Shown: piece after piece, positions 26,498 to 35,805 of the stretch
Layout: each line of letters begins with the position of its first letter
How positions within the stretch are numbered: the first letter of the stretch is position 1
Assembly: GCF_024055605.1 (NCBI RefSeq)
Contig: NZ_JAMXLX010000015.1
Location: forward strand, 1 to 49,173
Direction: 5' to 3'
Source: Ciceribacter sichuanensis
Lineage (GTDB): Bacteria > Pseudomonadota > Alphaproteobacteria > Rhizobiales > Rhizobiaceae
Length of the DNA: 49,173 bases
Translations under genes and position numbers: made by a program
The notes under the pieces: generated by a model
The model's input: the letters and a program-made list of their open reading frames with translations, nothing else
Databases searched by the model: none
Told to the model about the DNA's origin: nothing

Positions 26498-29203
26498 ATG
26501 GTCAGTCTCGGTGGGCTCGCCCGCAAATTCTTCGGATCGGCCAATGAGCGCCGCGTTCGCTCTTATCAGCCGAAGGTGGCGGCTATTGCCGCGCTCGAAG
26601 ACCAGATGAAAGCGCTCTCCGACGAGGCGCTGTCCGGCAAGACCCGGGAATTCCGCAAGATGCTCGCCGACGGCAAGACGCTCGACGACATTCTGGTACC
26701 GGCCTTTGCCGTCGCCCGAGAGGCCTCTCGCCGCGCGCTCGGCATGCGCCCCTTTGACGTACAGCTCATCGGCGCGATGATCCTGAACGACAATGCCATC
26801 GCCGAAATGAAGACCGGTGAAGGCAAGACGCTCGTGGCAACGCTGGCCGTCTACCTCAACGCGCTCGCCGGCAGGGGCGTCCACGTCGTCACCGTCAACG
26901 ACTACCTCGCCAAGCGCGACGCCACGACGATGAGCAAGCTATACAGCTTCCTTGGGCTGACCACCGGCGTCATCGTCCACGGCCTGACCGACGAGGAGCG
27001 CCGCACGGCCTACCTCTGCGACATCACCTACGCGACCAACAACGAACTCGGCTTCGATTATCTCCGCGACAACATGAAGTACGAGCGCAACCAGATGGTT
27101 CAGCGCGACCATGCCTTCGCGATTGTCGACGAAGTGGACTCCATTCTGGTCGACGAAGCCCGTACTCCGCTGATCATCTCCGGGCCGCTGGACGACCGCT
27201 CGGACCTCTACAACACGATCGACGCCTTCATTCCGATGCTTTCGGATGAAGACTACGAAATCGATGAAAAGCAGCGCTCGGCCAACTTCTCCGAAGTTGG
27301 CACCGAGAAGCTCGAGAATCTGCTCCGTCAGGCGGGCTTGCTGAAGGGCGAGTCACTCTACGATGTCGAGAACGTCTCGATCGTCCACCACATCAACAAC
27401 GCTCTGAAGGCCCACAAACTCTTCCAGCGCGACAAGGACTACATCGTCCGCAACGACGAAATCGTCATCATCGACGAATTTACCGGCCGCATGATGCCGG
27501 GCCGCCGTTACTCGGAAGGCCAGCATCAGGCGCTTGAAGCCAAGGAAAAGGTGCAGATCCAGCCCGAGAACCAGACGCTCGCCTCGATCACCTTCCAGAA
27601 CTATTTCCGCATGTACGACAAGCTGGCCGGCATGACCGGTACGGCAGCGACCGAAGCGGAGGAATTCGCGAACATCTACGGTCTTGATGTCATCGAGGTT
27701 CCCACCAACCTCCCGATCCAGCGTATAGACGAGGATGACGAGGTCTACCGGACCTTCGAGGAAAAGTTCACGGCGATCATCGCCGAGATCAAGGCCGCGC
27801 ACGAGCGCAAGCAGCCGGTTCTGGTCGGCACGACCTCCATCGAGAAGTCCGAGCTTCTGGCCAACCTCCTGAAGAAATCCGGCTTCGACAAGTTCCAGGT
27901 GCTGAATGCCCGCTACCACGAGCAGGAAGCCTACATCGTCTCGCAGGCCGGCGTACCGGGCGCCGTGACCATCGCCACCAACATGGCAGGCCGCGGCACC
28001 GACATCCAGCTCGGCGGCAATATCGACATGCGCCTCGAGCGCGAGCTGGAAGGTATGGAGCCCGGCCCTGAGCTTGACGCCAAGGAACAGGCCATCCGCG
28101 AGGAAGTGAAGAAGCTCAAGGCGGAGGCGCTTGCCGCCGGCGGCCTTTACGTCATCGCAACCGAACGCCACGAGAGCCGGCGCATCGACAACCAGCTTCG
28201 CGGCCGTTCCGGCCGTCAGGGTGACCCGGGTCGCTCGAAGTTCTACCTGTCGCTTCAGGACGACCTGATGCGCATCTTCGGCTCCGACCGCATGGACTCG
28301 ATGCTGCAGAAGCTTGGCCTCAAGGATGGCGAGGCAATCGTCCATCCCTGGATCAACAAGGCTCTGGAACGCGCCCAGAAGAAGGTCGAAGCCCGCAACT
28401 TTGACATCCGCAAGAACCTGCTCAAGTATGACGACGTGCTGAACGACCAGCGCAAGGTTATCTTCGAGCAGCGCATCGAACTGATGGACGCGACCGACGT
28501 CTCCAGCACGATCGCCGACATGCGCCACGAGGTCATCGAGACCATGGTGCGCGTCCACATTCCCGAGCGCGCCTATGCCGAGCAGTGGGATGTCACAGGG
28601 CTTAAGGAGAAGGTCGCAACGACCCTCAACCTCGACCTGCCAATCGAGCAATGGGCGACGGAAGAAGGCATTGCAGAAGACGACATCGTCACCCGGATCA
28701 CCGAGGCCGCCGACAAGGCCGCGGCCGAGAAGGCTGAACGCTTCGGCCCCGAGATCACGGCCTATGTCGAACGCTCGATCGTGCTTCAGACCATCGACAA
28801 TCTCTGGCGCGAGCACATCGTCAATCTGGACCATCTGCGCTCCGTCGTCGGTTTCCGCGGCTACGCCCAGCGCGACCCGCTGCAGGAATACAAGGCTGAA
28901 GCCTTCGAACTCTTCCAGGCCCTGCTCGCCAACCTGCGCGACGCAGTAACCATGCAGATGTCGCGCGTCGAGATCGTGCGCGAAGCTCCGCCGGCGCCGA
29001 CCCTGCCGGTCATGGAAGGGCACCACGTCGATGCAAGCACCGGCGAGGACGATTTCGACGAAGGCGCGGCAAACTACGTCGCACCGGAGGACCGCAACCC
29101 GCAGGACCCCGCCACCTGGGGCCGCGTCGGCCGCAACGAGCCTTGCCCCTGCGGTTCCGGCAAGAAATATAAGCATTGCCACGGCACATTCGAAAACGCC
29201 TGA
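26498..29203 (+). CDS. secA: Preprotein translocase ATPase SecA
   Basis: Motor that pushes unfolded preproteins through SecYEG. The 901-residue protein has Walker A TGEGKT (106-111), the DEVDSILVDEARTPL segment near 207-221, the helicase-like motif TNMAGRGTDI near 510, and RGRSGRQGDPG near 570. The C-terminal SecB- and zinc-binding tail CPCGSGKKYKHCH is complete. ATG 26498 (MVSLGGLARKFFG) follows AAAGGA; the upstream part of the open frame lies in the divergent promoter region. A strong terminator follows. The gene is far more conserved than its surroundings and intact. Confidence 0.98.
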   Translation: MVSLGGLARKFFGSANERRVRSYQPKVAAIAALEDQMKALSDEALSGKTREFRKMLADGKTLDDILVPAFAVAREASRRALGMRPFDVQLIGAMILNDNAIAEMKTGEGKTLVATLAVYLNALAGRGVHVVTVNDYLAKRDATTMSKLYSFLGLTTGVIVHGLTDEERRTAYLCDITYATNNELGFDYLRDNMKYERNQMVQRDHAFAIVDEVDSILVDEARTPLIISGPLDDRSDLYNTIDAFIPMLSDEDYEIDEKQRSANFSEVGTEKLENLLRQAGLLKGESLYDVENVSIVHHINNALKAHKLFQRDKDYIVRNDEIVIIDEFTGRMMPGRRYSEGQHQALEAKEKVQIQPENQTLASITFQNYFRMYDKLAGMTGTAATEAEEFANIYGLDVIEVPTNLPIQRIDEDDEVYRTFEEKFTAIIAEIKAAHERKQPVLVGTTSIEKSELLANLLKKSGFDKFQVLNARYHEQEAYIVSQAGVPGAVTIATNMAGRGTDIQLGGNIDMRLERELEGMEPGPELDAKEQAIREEVKKLKAEALAAGGLYVIATERHESRRIDNQLRGRSGRQGDPGRSKFYLSLQDDLMRIFGSDRMDSMLQKLGLKDGEAIVHPWINKALERAQKKVEARNFDIRKNLLKYDDVLNDQRKVIFEQRIELMDATDVSSTIADMRHEVIETMVRVHIPERAYAEQWDVTGLKEKVATTLNLDLPIEQWATEEGIAEDDIVTRITEAADKAAAEKAERFGPEITAYVERSIVLQTIDNLWREHIVNLDHLRSVVGFRGYAQRDPLQEYKAEAFELFQALLANLRDAVTMQMSRVEIVREAPPAPTLPVMEGHHVDASTGEDDFDEGAANYVAPEDRNPQDPATWGRVGRNEPCPCGSGKKYKHCHGTFENA

Positions 29204-29229
29204 ACGGGCAACGAGGCAAAATGACAGTC

Positions 29230-29259
29230 AAGGCGGCCTTCCGGCCGCCTTTTCTTTTT
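29230..29259 (+). terminator. Rho-independent terminator of secA
   Basis: Perfect 9-bp stem AAGGCGGCC / GGCCGCCTT with a TTCC loop, followed by TTTCTTTTTA. Located 26 bp past the secA stop. The core of the stem is the same as in the hairpins at 2490 and 16435. Confidence 0.92.
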
Positions 29260-29450
29260 AAAGGCGGGCGAAAAAGACCGCAGCCACCTGAAAAGACATT
29301 GGAATTTACTCACTCCCGTGAAGGACGGAGTGCATCATGCCCTGTTGACACAAGGAAACTGACGAACAACGGCAAACCGTTTCTTAACTCTGATCTGACA
29401 ACAGTGCGGCATTGTTGTTTTGCGTTTTCAATAGGCCGTGCGTGTCGATA

Positions 29451-30854
29451 ATGGCGGTTGTCCAGACAGCGGAGAAGATACTGCCGACCGGCCTGCATCC
29501 GGCGATGCACAAGCTTGTCGCCGCCTTCACGGGAGCGGATGAAATCGCCCGCGCCCAGCGCATGGCGCTCGTAGCCTTCACCATACGGGTGGTCTCCGCG
29601 GCTATCGCCTTCGTTTCCCAGATTATCCAGGCCCGAATGATGGGCGAATTCGAATACGGCATCTTCGTCTTCGTATGGGTGCTGGTCGTGCTGTTCGGCA
29701 ACCTCTCCTGCCTCGGCTTCCACACGACGGTCATCCGTTTCCTGCCGCAATACGACGCCCGCGACGAACACGATGAAATTCGTGGCCTGACCATGACTGC
29801 CAGGGTCTTCGCCATGTCCTCGGCAAGCCTGCTCGCTGTCATCGGCTTCGCTGTGCTCATGCTCTTCGGCGACGCGATCGAGGCCTATTACATCTTGCCG
29901 CTGTTTTTGGGGCTATTCGCGCTTCCGATGATCGCACTCGGCGATGTGCTTGATGGTACGGCGCGTGCCAACAGCTGGCCGGTGGCCGCACTCAGCCCCA
30001 CCTATATCGTCCGCCCGCTGCTCATTCTGCTCTTCATGATCGCCGCCGTGTGGGCCGGCGCTCCGCAGACCGCGACAACTGCCATGCAGGCGGCACTGGT
30101 AGCGACCTATGTCACCACGCTCACCCAGTTCCTGACGATCGACCGCCGCTTGCAGAAGCGCTTTGTCGCCGGTCCGCGCAAGATCGATTTTCTCGCCTGG
30201 TTCAAGGTGGCCCTGCCGATCTTCCTGATCGAGGGCTTCGGTTTCTTGCTGACCAATTCCGACGTCGTCGTGGTCGGCCTCTACCTCGACCCCGATCAGG
30301 TGGCGATCTACTTTGCCGCCGCAAAGACGATGGCGCTGGTGCAGTTCGTCTATTTCGCCGTGAAGGCCGCCGCCGCCCCGCGCTTTTCCTCAATGGTCGC
30401 AGCCCATGATCTTCGCCATCTTGCAGCCTTCGCTGGTCAGACGACCCGCTGGAGCTTCTGGCCCTCGCTTCTGGTCGGACTTACCGTTCTGGCCGTCGGA
30501 GAGTTCCTGCTGGCGCTGTTCGGTCCCGCTTTCACAGCCGGCTATGTATTGATGACCATCCTGTTCGCCGGCAGCCTTTCCAAGGCGCTTGTCGGCCCGG
30601 GCGAGGTTCTCCTGACCATGACGGGCCACCAGAAACTTTGCGTCTTCCTTTATGTCGGCGCACTCGCCGTCAATATCGGCCTCAACATTACGCTCATACC
30701 TCTCTTTGGATTGACCGGCGCGGCAGCCGCGACGGCAACTGCAATGATGGCGGAGGCGCTGCTTCTGCACATCGCGGTCCGCCACGCACTCGGCATCGTC
30801 CTCTTTGCATTCGCCGACCCGTTGTCGATCCTGAACAAGACGAAGGCATCCTGA
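29451..30854 (+). CDS. Polysaccharide flippase (Wzx-like, MATE/MOP superfamily)
   Basis: Inner-membrane protein of the oligosaccharidyl-lipid flippase group, moving lipid-linked glycan units or a related polar lipid across the membrane. About twelve to fourteen hydrophobic helices run from residue 35 to 465, with typical polar breaks. ATG 29451 (MAVVQTAEKILP) is preferred, but its Shine-Dalgarno is weak and ATG 29412 is possible. It ends 2 bp before the ATG of the BioF2-like acyltransferase gene, so the two form an operon likely to build or modify an exopolysaccharide or surface lipid. Confidence 0.88.
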   Translation: MAVVQTAEKILPTGLHPAMHKLVAAFTGADEIARAQRMALVAFTIRVVSAAIAFVSQIIQARMMGEFEYGIFVFVWVLVVLFGNLSCLGFHTTVIRFLPQYDARDEHDEIRGLTMTARVFAMSSASLLAVIGFAVLMLFGDAIEAYYILPLFLGLFALPMIALGDVLDGTARANSWPVAALSPTYIVRPLLILLFMIAAVWAGAPQTATTAMQAALVATYVTTLTQFLTIDRRLQKRFVAGPRKIDFLAWFKVALPIFLIEGFGFLLTNSDVVVVGLYLDPDQVAIYFAAAKTMALVQFVYFAVKAAAAPRFSSMVAAHDLRHLAAFAGQTTRWSFWPSLLVGLTVLAVGEFLLALFGPAFTAGYVLMTILFAGSLSKALVGPGEVLLTMTGHQKLCVFLYVGALAVNIGLNITLIPLFGLTGAAAATATAMMAEALLLHIAVRHALGIVLFAFADPLSILNKTKAS

Positions 30855-30856
30855 CC

Positions 30857-32134
30857 ATGACGGAAGCTCCGATCCATAGCGAAAGCCCCAGCTTCGGCGC
30901 CCACCACTCCTCGGGCAGCCTTGCGAGCCTGCAGAGCAATCGACCCAATGCCGACCAGACGATCGAGGTCGGCCGCCCCGGGCGTCATCTCGCCTTTTAT
31001 CCCGGCAAGGTCGGATATGACCTGCAGGAGGAGCTGGACTATCTCACTTATCGCGTGATGGAAGCGAACGTCTTCTTTGCGCCCCGCTTCCTCGCCCCGG
31101 CCATGCCTCGGCTTGAAGACAGGCAGATCCGCCTCGGTGTCATCCGCGACGAGGACGGGCGACGCAGCCGTGTCCGCCTGCTGATGCCCTATTCCATCGA
31201 GAAGCCCGGCTTCTCCATGGGACCGTCGATCCTGCGCGTCTGGTCAAACCCCTTCGGCCCGCTGGGAACACTGCTCGTCGATGCCGAGGAAGCCGCCGAA
31301 ACGCTGGACAACCTTCTGGAGGCGCTCGCCCGCCCCGATGCCCGCCTGCCGGGTGTCTTGGTCTTGCCCGACTTACGGCTCAACGGCCGCTTCGCCCAGC
31401 TCCTGAAGGCCGTCGCCATCAGCCGCGACCTGCCCCTGACCGTCACCAATACCTTCACGCGGCCAATGCTGGAAAGCCTCGACGACGGCGAGACCTATCT
31501 GCAGCGGGCGATCGCCAAGCCCCATCTGCGCGAGATGCGCCGCCAGTTCCGCCTGCTCAGCGAACACGGTGAACTGACCTACAACGTCACCCGCCAGCCG
31601 CAGGAGATCCGCGTCAGGATGGAAGAATTCCTAGCGCTGGAGGCAAGCGGCTGGAAGGGCCAGAAGCGTTCCGCCATGGTCATGGACCGGCTACGCTCTG
31701 CCTTTGCCCGCGAAGCCATCACCAATCTGGCGGAAGTGGATGCCGTGCGTATTCACACCCTCGACCTCAACGGCCGGGCCATCGCCTCGATGGTGGTCTT
31801 CATCATGGCCGGCGAAGCCTATACCTGGAAAACAGCCTATGACGAGCGCTATGGCCGGTTCTCTCCCGGCAAGCTGCTGATGGCCGACCTCACCGAATGG
31901 CACCTCGACGACGCCAACATCCAGCGCACCGACAGTTGCGCCGTGCCGGACCATCCGATCATGAGCCGCTTCTGGAAGGAACGCGAGGAGATGGGTACGC
32001 TGGTCATCGGTCTGCGCGCCAATGCCGACCGCGACGTGCGACAGGCGGCCGCCCAGCTTCACATGTACCGCAACACCCGCAACATCGCCCGCATCCTGCG
32101 CGACAAGATCCTCTCGCGTCGTCTGAACGACTGA
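30857..32134 (+). CDS. BioF2-like/FemAB-type GNAT acyltransferase
   Basis: 425-residue protein with a C-terminal BioF2-like acetyltransferase domain (about residues 215-400), of the GNAT/FemAB fold found in polysaccharide clusters (CelD/BcsL-type). Visible features include YNVTRQPQEIRVRMEEFLALEASGWKG in short segments, and GEAYTWKTAYDERYGRFSPGKLLM, where the folded core ends. The first 50 residues are Ser/His/Asn-rich and probably disordered. No membrane segment. ATG 30857 lies 2 bp after the flippase stop. Likely acylates or aminoacylates a cell-surface glycan; the exact acceptor is unknown. Confidence 0.83.
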   Translation: MTEAPIHSESPSFGAHHSSGSLASLQSNRPNADQTIEVGRPGRHLAFYPGKVGYDLQEELDYLTYRVMEANVFFAPRFLAPAMPRLEDRQIRLGVIRDEDGRRSRVRLLMPYSIEKPGFSMGPSILRVWSNPFGPLGTLLVDAEEAAETLDNLLEALARPDARLPGVLVLPDLRLNGRFAQLLKAVAISRDLPLTVTNTFTRPMLESLDDGETYLQRAIAKPHLREMRRQFRLLSEHGELTYNVTRQPQEIRVRMEEFLALEASGWKGQKRSAMVMDRLRSAFAREAITNLAEVDAVRIHTLDLNGRAIASMVVFIMAGEAYTWKTAYDERYGRFSPGKLLMADLTEWHLDDANIQRTDSCAVPDHPIMSRFWKEREEMGTLVIGLRANADRDVRQAAAQLHMYRNTRNIARILRDKILSRRLND

Positions 32135-32181
32135 CGCGAGGGTAGTTTTGACGAAATCGGGCATACCCAGACCCGGACGGA

Positions 32182-33819
32182 CTATTCAGCCGCTGCGGCT
32201 AGTTCCCGGTCCCGCAACAGGCGGCGGATGACCTTGCCCGTGGTGGTCAGCGGCAACTCCTCGATGAAGGCCACTTCGCGCGGATATTCGTGCATCGACA
32301 GGCGATGCTTCACCCAGTCGCGAATCTCGACAGCCAGTACGTCACTTGGCGAAAAACCGTCGGCAAGAACCACGAAGGCCTTGACGATCTCAGTGCGCAA
32401 CGGGTCTGGCTTGCCGATTACGGCGGCAAGACGCACCGCCGGATGGCCGATGAGGCAATCCTCGATCTCCGCAGGACCGATGCGATAACCCGATGAGGTA
32501 ATGACATCGTCATCCCGGCCGAAGAACTTGACATAACCTTCGGCATCCTGCCGGCCGAGATCGCCCGTCTTCATCCAGTCGCCGACGAACTTCGCGGCGG
32601 TCGCCCGCTCGTCGCGCCAGTAGCCGAGAAACATCACCGGATCGGGCCGTGCAATCGCCACCTGCCCGACACTGCCCGGTGGGAGTTCCCTGCCCTCGCC
32701 ATCGATGATCGCCACACGATGACCCGGCACCGCTCGACCGATGGCACCCGCACGGCTGACGCCAAGATGCGCCGCCGACGACAGCACGAAATTGCACTCC
32801 GTCTGCCCATAGAATTCGTTGGGAACAATGCCGAGCGCAGACTTGACCCACTCATAGGTCTCCCGACCCAGAGCCTCTCCCGCCGAACCGATCGACCTGA
32901 GCACCAGATCGTATTTTTCCCGCGGCCGCTCCACCGATTTCAGCAATCTCAATGCCGTCGGCGGAATGAAGGCGTTGCGCACTTTCATCTCCGACATGAT
33001 CCGGAAGGCCGTGTCCGCATCGAATTTCTGTGCGGGAGAGGAGACGACAGGCACGCCCAGCAGGAGCGAAGGCAAGAGCGCGTTCAATAATCCGCCCGCC
33101 CACGCCCAGTCGGACGGCGTCCACATCCTGTCGCCGTCACGCGGAATAAATTCATGCGCCATCTGGAAGCCGGGCAGATGGCCGGGCAGCACCCTGTGCC
33201 CATGCAGCGCCCCTTTGGGCGGACCGGTGGTGCCCGACGTGAAGATCATCAGGGCCGGCGTATCGGGCCCGGTTTTCGCCACATTGAAGACGGACGGGTG
33301 GCCTGCCTCCACATCGGCGAAAGCGTGCACACCCGACGCAACCGCCCCGATCGTCACAACCTCCCGCAGATCCGGCAGGCGGGACCGAATTTCCTCCAAC
33401 CGGGACAAACCAAAATCATTGGTGACGACGACCTTGGCGCCGGCAGCGGCAAGCCGGTATTCGAGCGCCTCGGCACCGAATAGCAGAGCAAGCGGCAGTG
33501 CGATTGCGCCCATCTTGTAGATCGCCACATGGGCAATGACAGTCTCGAAGCACTGCGGCAGAAGTAGCGCCACGCGATCACCCGGCCCGACCCCGAGCGC
33601 CTGCAACCCATGGGCAAAAGCCGCTGAACGCCCCGCTAGCTTGCCATAGGTCATCGAAAGATGATGACCATCGGAATTGAAATGCTGCAGACAGATCCGA
33701 TCAGGCGAATGCGACGCCCAGTCGTCACTGACCGCGCGACCGATGTTGAAATCGTCAGGAATGGACCACGAGAAATCGCGATAAAGCGTCTCGTAGGTGC
33801 CTCGCTCAGGCAGAAACAT
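32182..33819 (-). CDS. AMP-forming acyl-CoA synthetase
   Basis: ANL-superfamily enzyme that activates a carboxylate with ATP and loads it on CoA. The 545-residue chain has the P-loop MIFTSGTTGPPKGALHGH (191-208), the YGQTE motif near 340, the hinge region WMKTGDLGRQDAEGY near 415, and the catalytic lysine in TTGKVIRRLLRD at the C-terminus. The overall length and ACS-like layout suggest short- or medium-chain aliphatic or aromatic acids; the substrate cannot be fixed. It stands alone, facing left, and is the last clear backbone gene before composition changes. Confidence 0.9.
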   Translation of the reverse strand: MFLPERGTYETLYRDFSWSIPDDFNIGRAVSDDWASHSPDRICLQHFNSDGHHLSMTYGKLAGRSAAFAHGLQALGVGPGDRVALLLPQCFETVIAHVAIYKMGAIALPLALLFGAEALEYRLAAAGAKVVVTNDFGLSRLEEIRSRLPDLREVVTIGAVASGVHAFADVEAGHPSVFNVAKTGPDTPALMIFTSGTTGPPKGALHGHRVLPGHLPGFQMAHEFIPRDGDRMWTPSDWAWAGGLLNALLPSLLLGVPVVSSPAQKFDADTAFRIMSEMKVRNAFIPPTALRLLKSVERPREKYDLVLRSIGSAGEALGRETYEWVKSALGIVPNEFYGQTECNFVLSSAAHLGVSRAGAIGRAVPGHRVAIIDGEGRELPPGSVGQVAIARPDPVMFLGYWRDERATAAKFVGDWMKTGDLGRQDAEGYVKFFGRDDDVITSSGYRIGPAEIEDCLIGHPAVRLAAVIGKPDPLRTEIVKAFVVLADGFSPSDVLAVEIRDWVKHRLSMHEYPREVAFIEELPLTTTGKVIRRLLRDRELAAAAE

Positions 33820-33915
33820 GGCGGAAAACCCGTGTCACCAAGGGCTTTCTGCTACCATTCCTCCCGCGGGTGCACAATAGGCAGGCAGAATTGGCAAGAC
33901 CCGCCTCTCTCGCGC

Positions 33916-34569
33916 CTAGAAACTGACGAGGCGGGGCCCAACTATCTTGTCGGCGTCATACTCGTAAATTTCGATCACGGAAGCCGTTCTGAACTGCTTG
34001 ACGAGAGGGGCCACCGAATCAAAATCACGGCGTGTTTTCACGATCCTGCCATCGGTCTCCGAAATCCAGATCGTGATGAGGGCCCTGTATTGCTCCCGTT
34101 TCCACTCCGACGAATAGACAATCAGTTTTGAACTGCCGTCCCCTTCCTCTCGCAGAAGACTGCAATCGTTAAACACTGGCCCAGAGCTTGAGAAGATCGA
34201 AGGCCGCGCCTTTATTGTCCAAGACCTCCAACTGCCGCCGGGCTCCAAGCGTTGGAAGACCATTTCGTCAATGAACCGCACGTCCAGACGGCGCTTCAAC
34301 TGTTCTTCCTGGGGAAGTTCATACGTCACGAAGCTCAACCGTTCGGACCGATATGTCTTCTGGTAGGATCGATTCACGAAGTCGCACGATGGATCTTCCG
34401 TCGGAGGTCGACCAACCGCATCAGCGCCCGGCTCGCTCTCTGCAAAGGAGCCAGAAAACGACAGGATCAACACTGCCAGCGAGGCAAGAACGATTGGAAA
34501 AAACTGCAATTTAAGAACCTCAATCAAATGATTCGGGACACTTCCTATAAGAAGGCCGCTGAGCTTCAT
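33916..34569 (-). CDS. Hypothetical exported protein, related to its upstream neighbour
   Basis: 217-residue protein not recognised. The N-terminus has a hydrophobic segment (FFPIVLASLAVLILSFSG, about residues 23-40) ending in a plausible signal-peptidase site at SFAES, so export is likely. The mature part has two cysteines (CDFVNRSYQ and NDCSLLREE) that may pair. Its layout (Cys, a Tyr/Arg-rich strand, a second Cys, IWISETDGRIVKTRRDF) parallels the upstream gene, whose stop it overlaps by 4 bp. Base composition is lower in GC than the backbone. Function unknown. Confidence 0.7.
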   Translation of the reverse strand: MKLSGLLIGSVPNHLIEVLKLQFFPIVLASLAVLILSFSGSFAESEPGADAVGRPPTEDPSCDFVNRSYQKTYRSERLSFVTYELPQEEQLKRRLDVRFIDEMVFQRLEPGGSWRSWTIKARPSIFSSSGPVFNDCSLLREEGDGSSKLIVYSSEWKREQYRALITIWISETDGRIVKTRRDFDSVAPLVKQFRTASVIEIYEYDADKIVGPRLVSF

Positions 34570-35108
34570 TCACTCAAGACGGGAACCTTTGCGTTATCGG
34601 GCTCATAATCAAAAACCGAGAGAGCCACAGAAAACGGAAACTGCTGACCGTCCTTGGGATAGCTGCGAATTGCGGTTTCCAATCTTCGTGGCTTCTTGGC
34701 AGTCAGCCACACATCTGCAGACGCGATGTATTTCCTGTCATTGCTATGCCACGTAGCAAAATATCGAAGCTTTCCCTCGGAAACCTCGACAAACGTACAC
34801 GAGGTTAGGTTCACCTCACCATGCCGGCCCAGCAGACTGAACGCCTCCCAACGTCCCGTCGCCTCTATCTTCTGGAAAGCATCGACTGGACCATAGATGA
34901 TCTCGGCATACTGTCTTCTGCCGCCATTGGAGTCGAGTTCATAGACCGTCTCTCGATAATGATAGGTAGCGCGTGTGGCTCTGTAGGCCTGCCCCACGAC
35001 AGCGCAATCAATATCATAACGGCCATCAACTCGTTCTGCACCTACGGCACTTGCGGAAAATACGCCTGCAAGTAATGCCAGAACCTTCCAAGAACTAAGC
35101 AGTCGCAT
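34566..35108 (-). CDS. Hypothetical exported protein, first gene of a related pair
   Basis: 180-residue protein not recognised. Signal peptide at residues 1-24 (VLALLAGVFSASAVGA), then a mature beta-rich-looking domain with cysteines at about 35 and 100 (DIDCAVVGQ, LTSCTFVEV), the same spacing style as in the next gene. The similar order of motifs (YRATRATYHYRETVYEL; RYFATWHSNDRKYIASADVWLT; RRLETAIRSYP) suggests the two arose by duplication. No Shine-Dalgarno is seen before the ATG; a short palindrome sits there instead. Function unknown. Confidence 0.7.
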   Translation of the reverse strand: MRLLSSWKVLALLAGVFSASAVGAERVDGRYDIDCAVVGQAYRATRATYHYRETVYELDSNGGRRQYAEIIYGPVDAFQKIEATGRWEAFSLLGRHGEVNLTSCTFVEVSEGKLRYFATWHSNDRKYIASADVWLTAKKPRRLETAIRSYPKDGQQFPFSVALSVFDYEPDNAKVPVLSE

Positions 35109-35119
35109 TGTGAATCACA
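35109..35119. promoter_or_regulatory. Short palindrome TGTGAATCACA before the exported-protein pair
   Basis: Perfect 11-bp dyad touching the start codon of the upstream gene of the pair. Position fits a repressor site that would block both transcription and translation start. Half sites resemble CRP halves, but their 1-bp spacing does not fit CRP. Confidence 0.3.
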
Positions 35120-35276
35120 CATATAAAAAACTCCCGCGAGAGTTGAGCGATGATGCACAACAAGTCAAGGCGACCATGCTTCGAAAACGAATAAGAACAG
35201 GGGCTCTCTCAAATCGAGCTAAAAAATCTTGCACCTCGGCGCAAGAAGCCACGTTTTACAATTATTGAGAGTGGTG

Positions 35277-35294
35277 CGCTTCACCGGAGAAGCG
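35277..35294. repeat. Hairpin upstream of mobC
   Basis: Inverted repeat CGCTTC / GAAGCG with a 6-nt loop, about 100 bp upstream of mobC. Such dyads occur in oriT or relaxosome regions, but no nic-like sequence sits at its base; TATCCTT on the minus strand (35340-35346) only loosely resembles the MOBP nic core. Confidence 0.35.
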
Positions 35295-35391
35295 TCAAAC
35301 CAGATTTTTACAGAATTGGCTCATTGGGAGCAAGTTTTAAAGGATACCTCGCTGGCACGTCCGGCCTCACCTTCACCTTGAGGGCGGGCCG

Positions 35392-35805
35392 ATGGTTGAC
35401 ATTTCCAAACCTCAAACGGCCCGTCCGAAACAGCGGAAGCCGGAAACCAAGAATTTCTGCCTGCGCCTGACGGACGACGAAAAACGCCTTCTGCTGGAAC
35501 GCGCCGGAAAGGTGCCGCTTGGCACCTTCATCCGCAATGTCCTGCTGGGGACGGAGGTCCAGACCAAGCGCCGGACTTCCCGTAAACCTGCCATGGACGA
35601 AACGGCGCTGGCGCGGGTTCTGGCCGCGCTTGGCAGCTCTCGCCTGTCCAGCAACCTTAACCAGCTTGCCAAGGCCGTGAATATCGGCGCTCTTCCCGTC
35701 ACGCCGGAAACCGAACGCGAGATTGCCGATGCCTGCAAGGCCGTCGTCGGCATGCGCCGCGATCTGCTTCTTGCGCTCGGCCTGACCGGAGGCGAACGTC
35801 CATGA
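35392..35805 (+). CDS. mobC: MobC-like plasmid mobilisation protein
   Basis: Relaxosome accessory protein that helps the relaxase open oriT DNA. The 137-residue chain starts with a basic region, then a ribbon-helix-helix-like stretch (FCLRLTDDEKRLLLERAGK, in the form typical of MobC), GTFIRNVLLG, and the family motif SSNLNQLAKAVN near residue 85. The stop overlaps the relaxase ATG (ATGA), as usual for mobC-relaxase pairs. It marks the left part of a mobilizable element. Confidence 0.88.
   Translation: MVDISKPQTARPKQRKPETKNFCLRLTDDEKRLLLERAGKVPLGTFIRNVLLGTEVQTKRRTSRKPAMDETALARVLAALGSSRLSSNLNQLAKAVNIGALPVTPETEREIADACKAVVGMRRDLLLALGLTGGERP

Noticed and set aside
27353..29182. Long open frame antisense to secA
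   Set aside because: Mirror of a highly biased GC-rich gene, no recognisable domain and no ribosome-binding site.
35340..35346. MOBP-type nic site upstream of mobC (TATCCTT on the minus strand)
   Set aside because: Lacks the G before the nick in the TATCCTG consensus and has no adjacent inverted repeat; kept only as a weak alternative to the site at 39799-39830.
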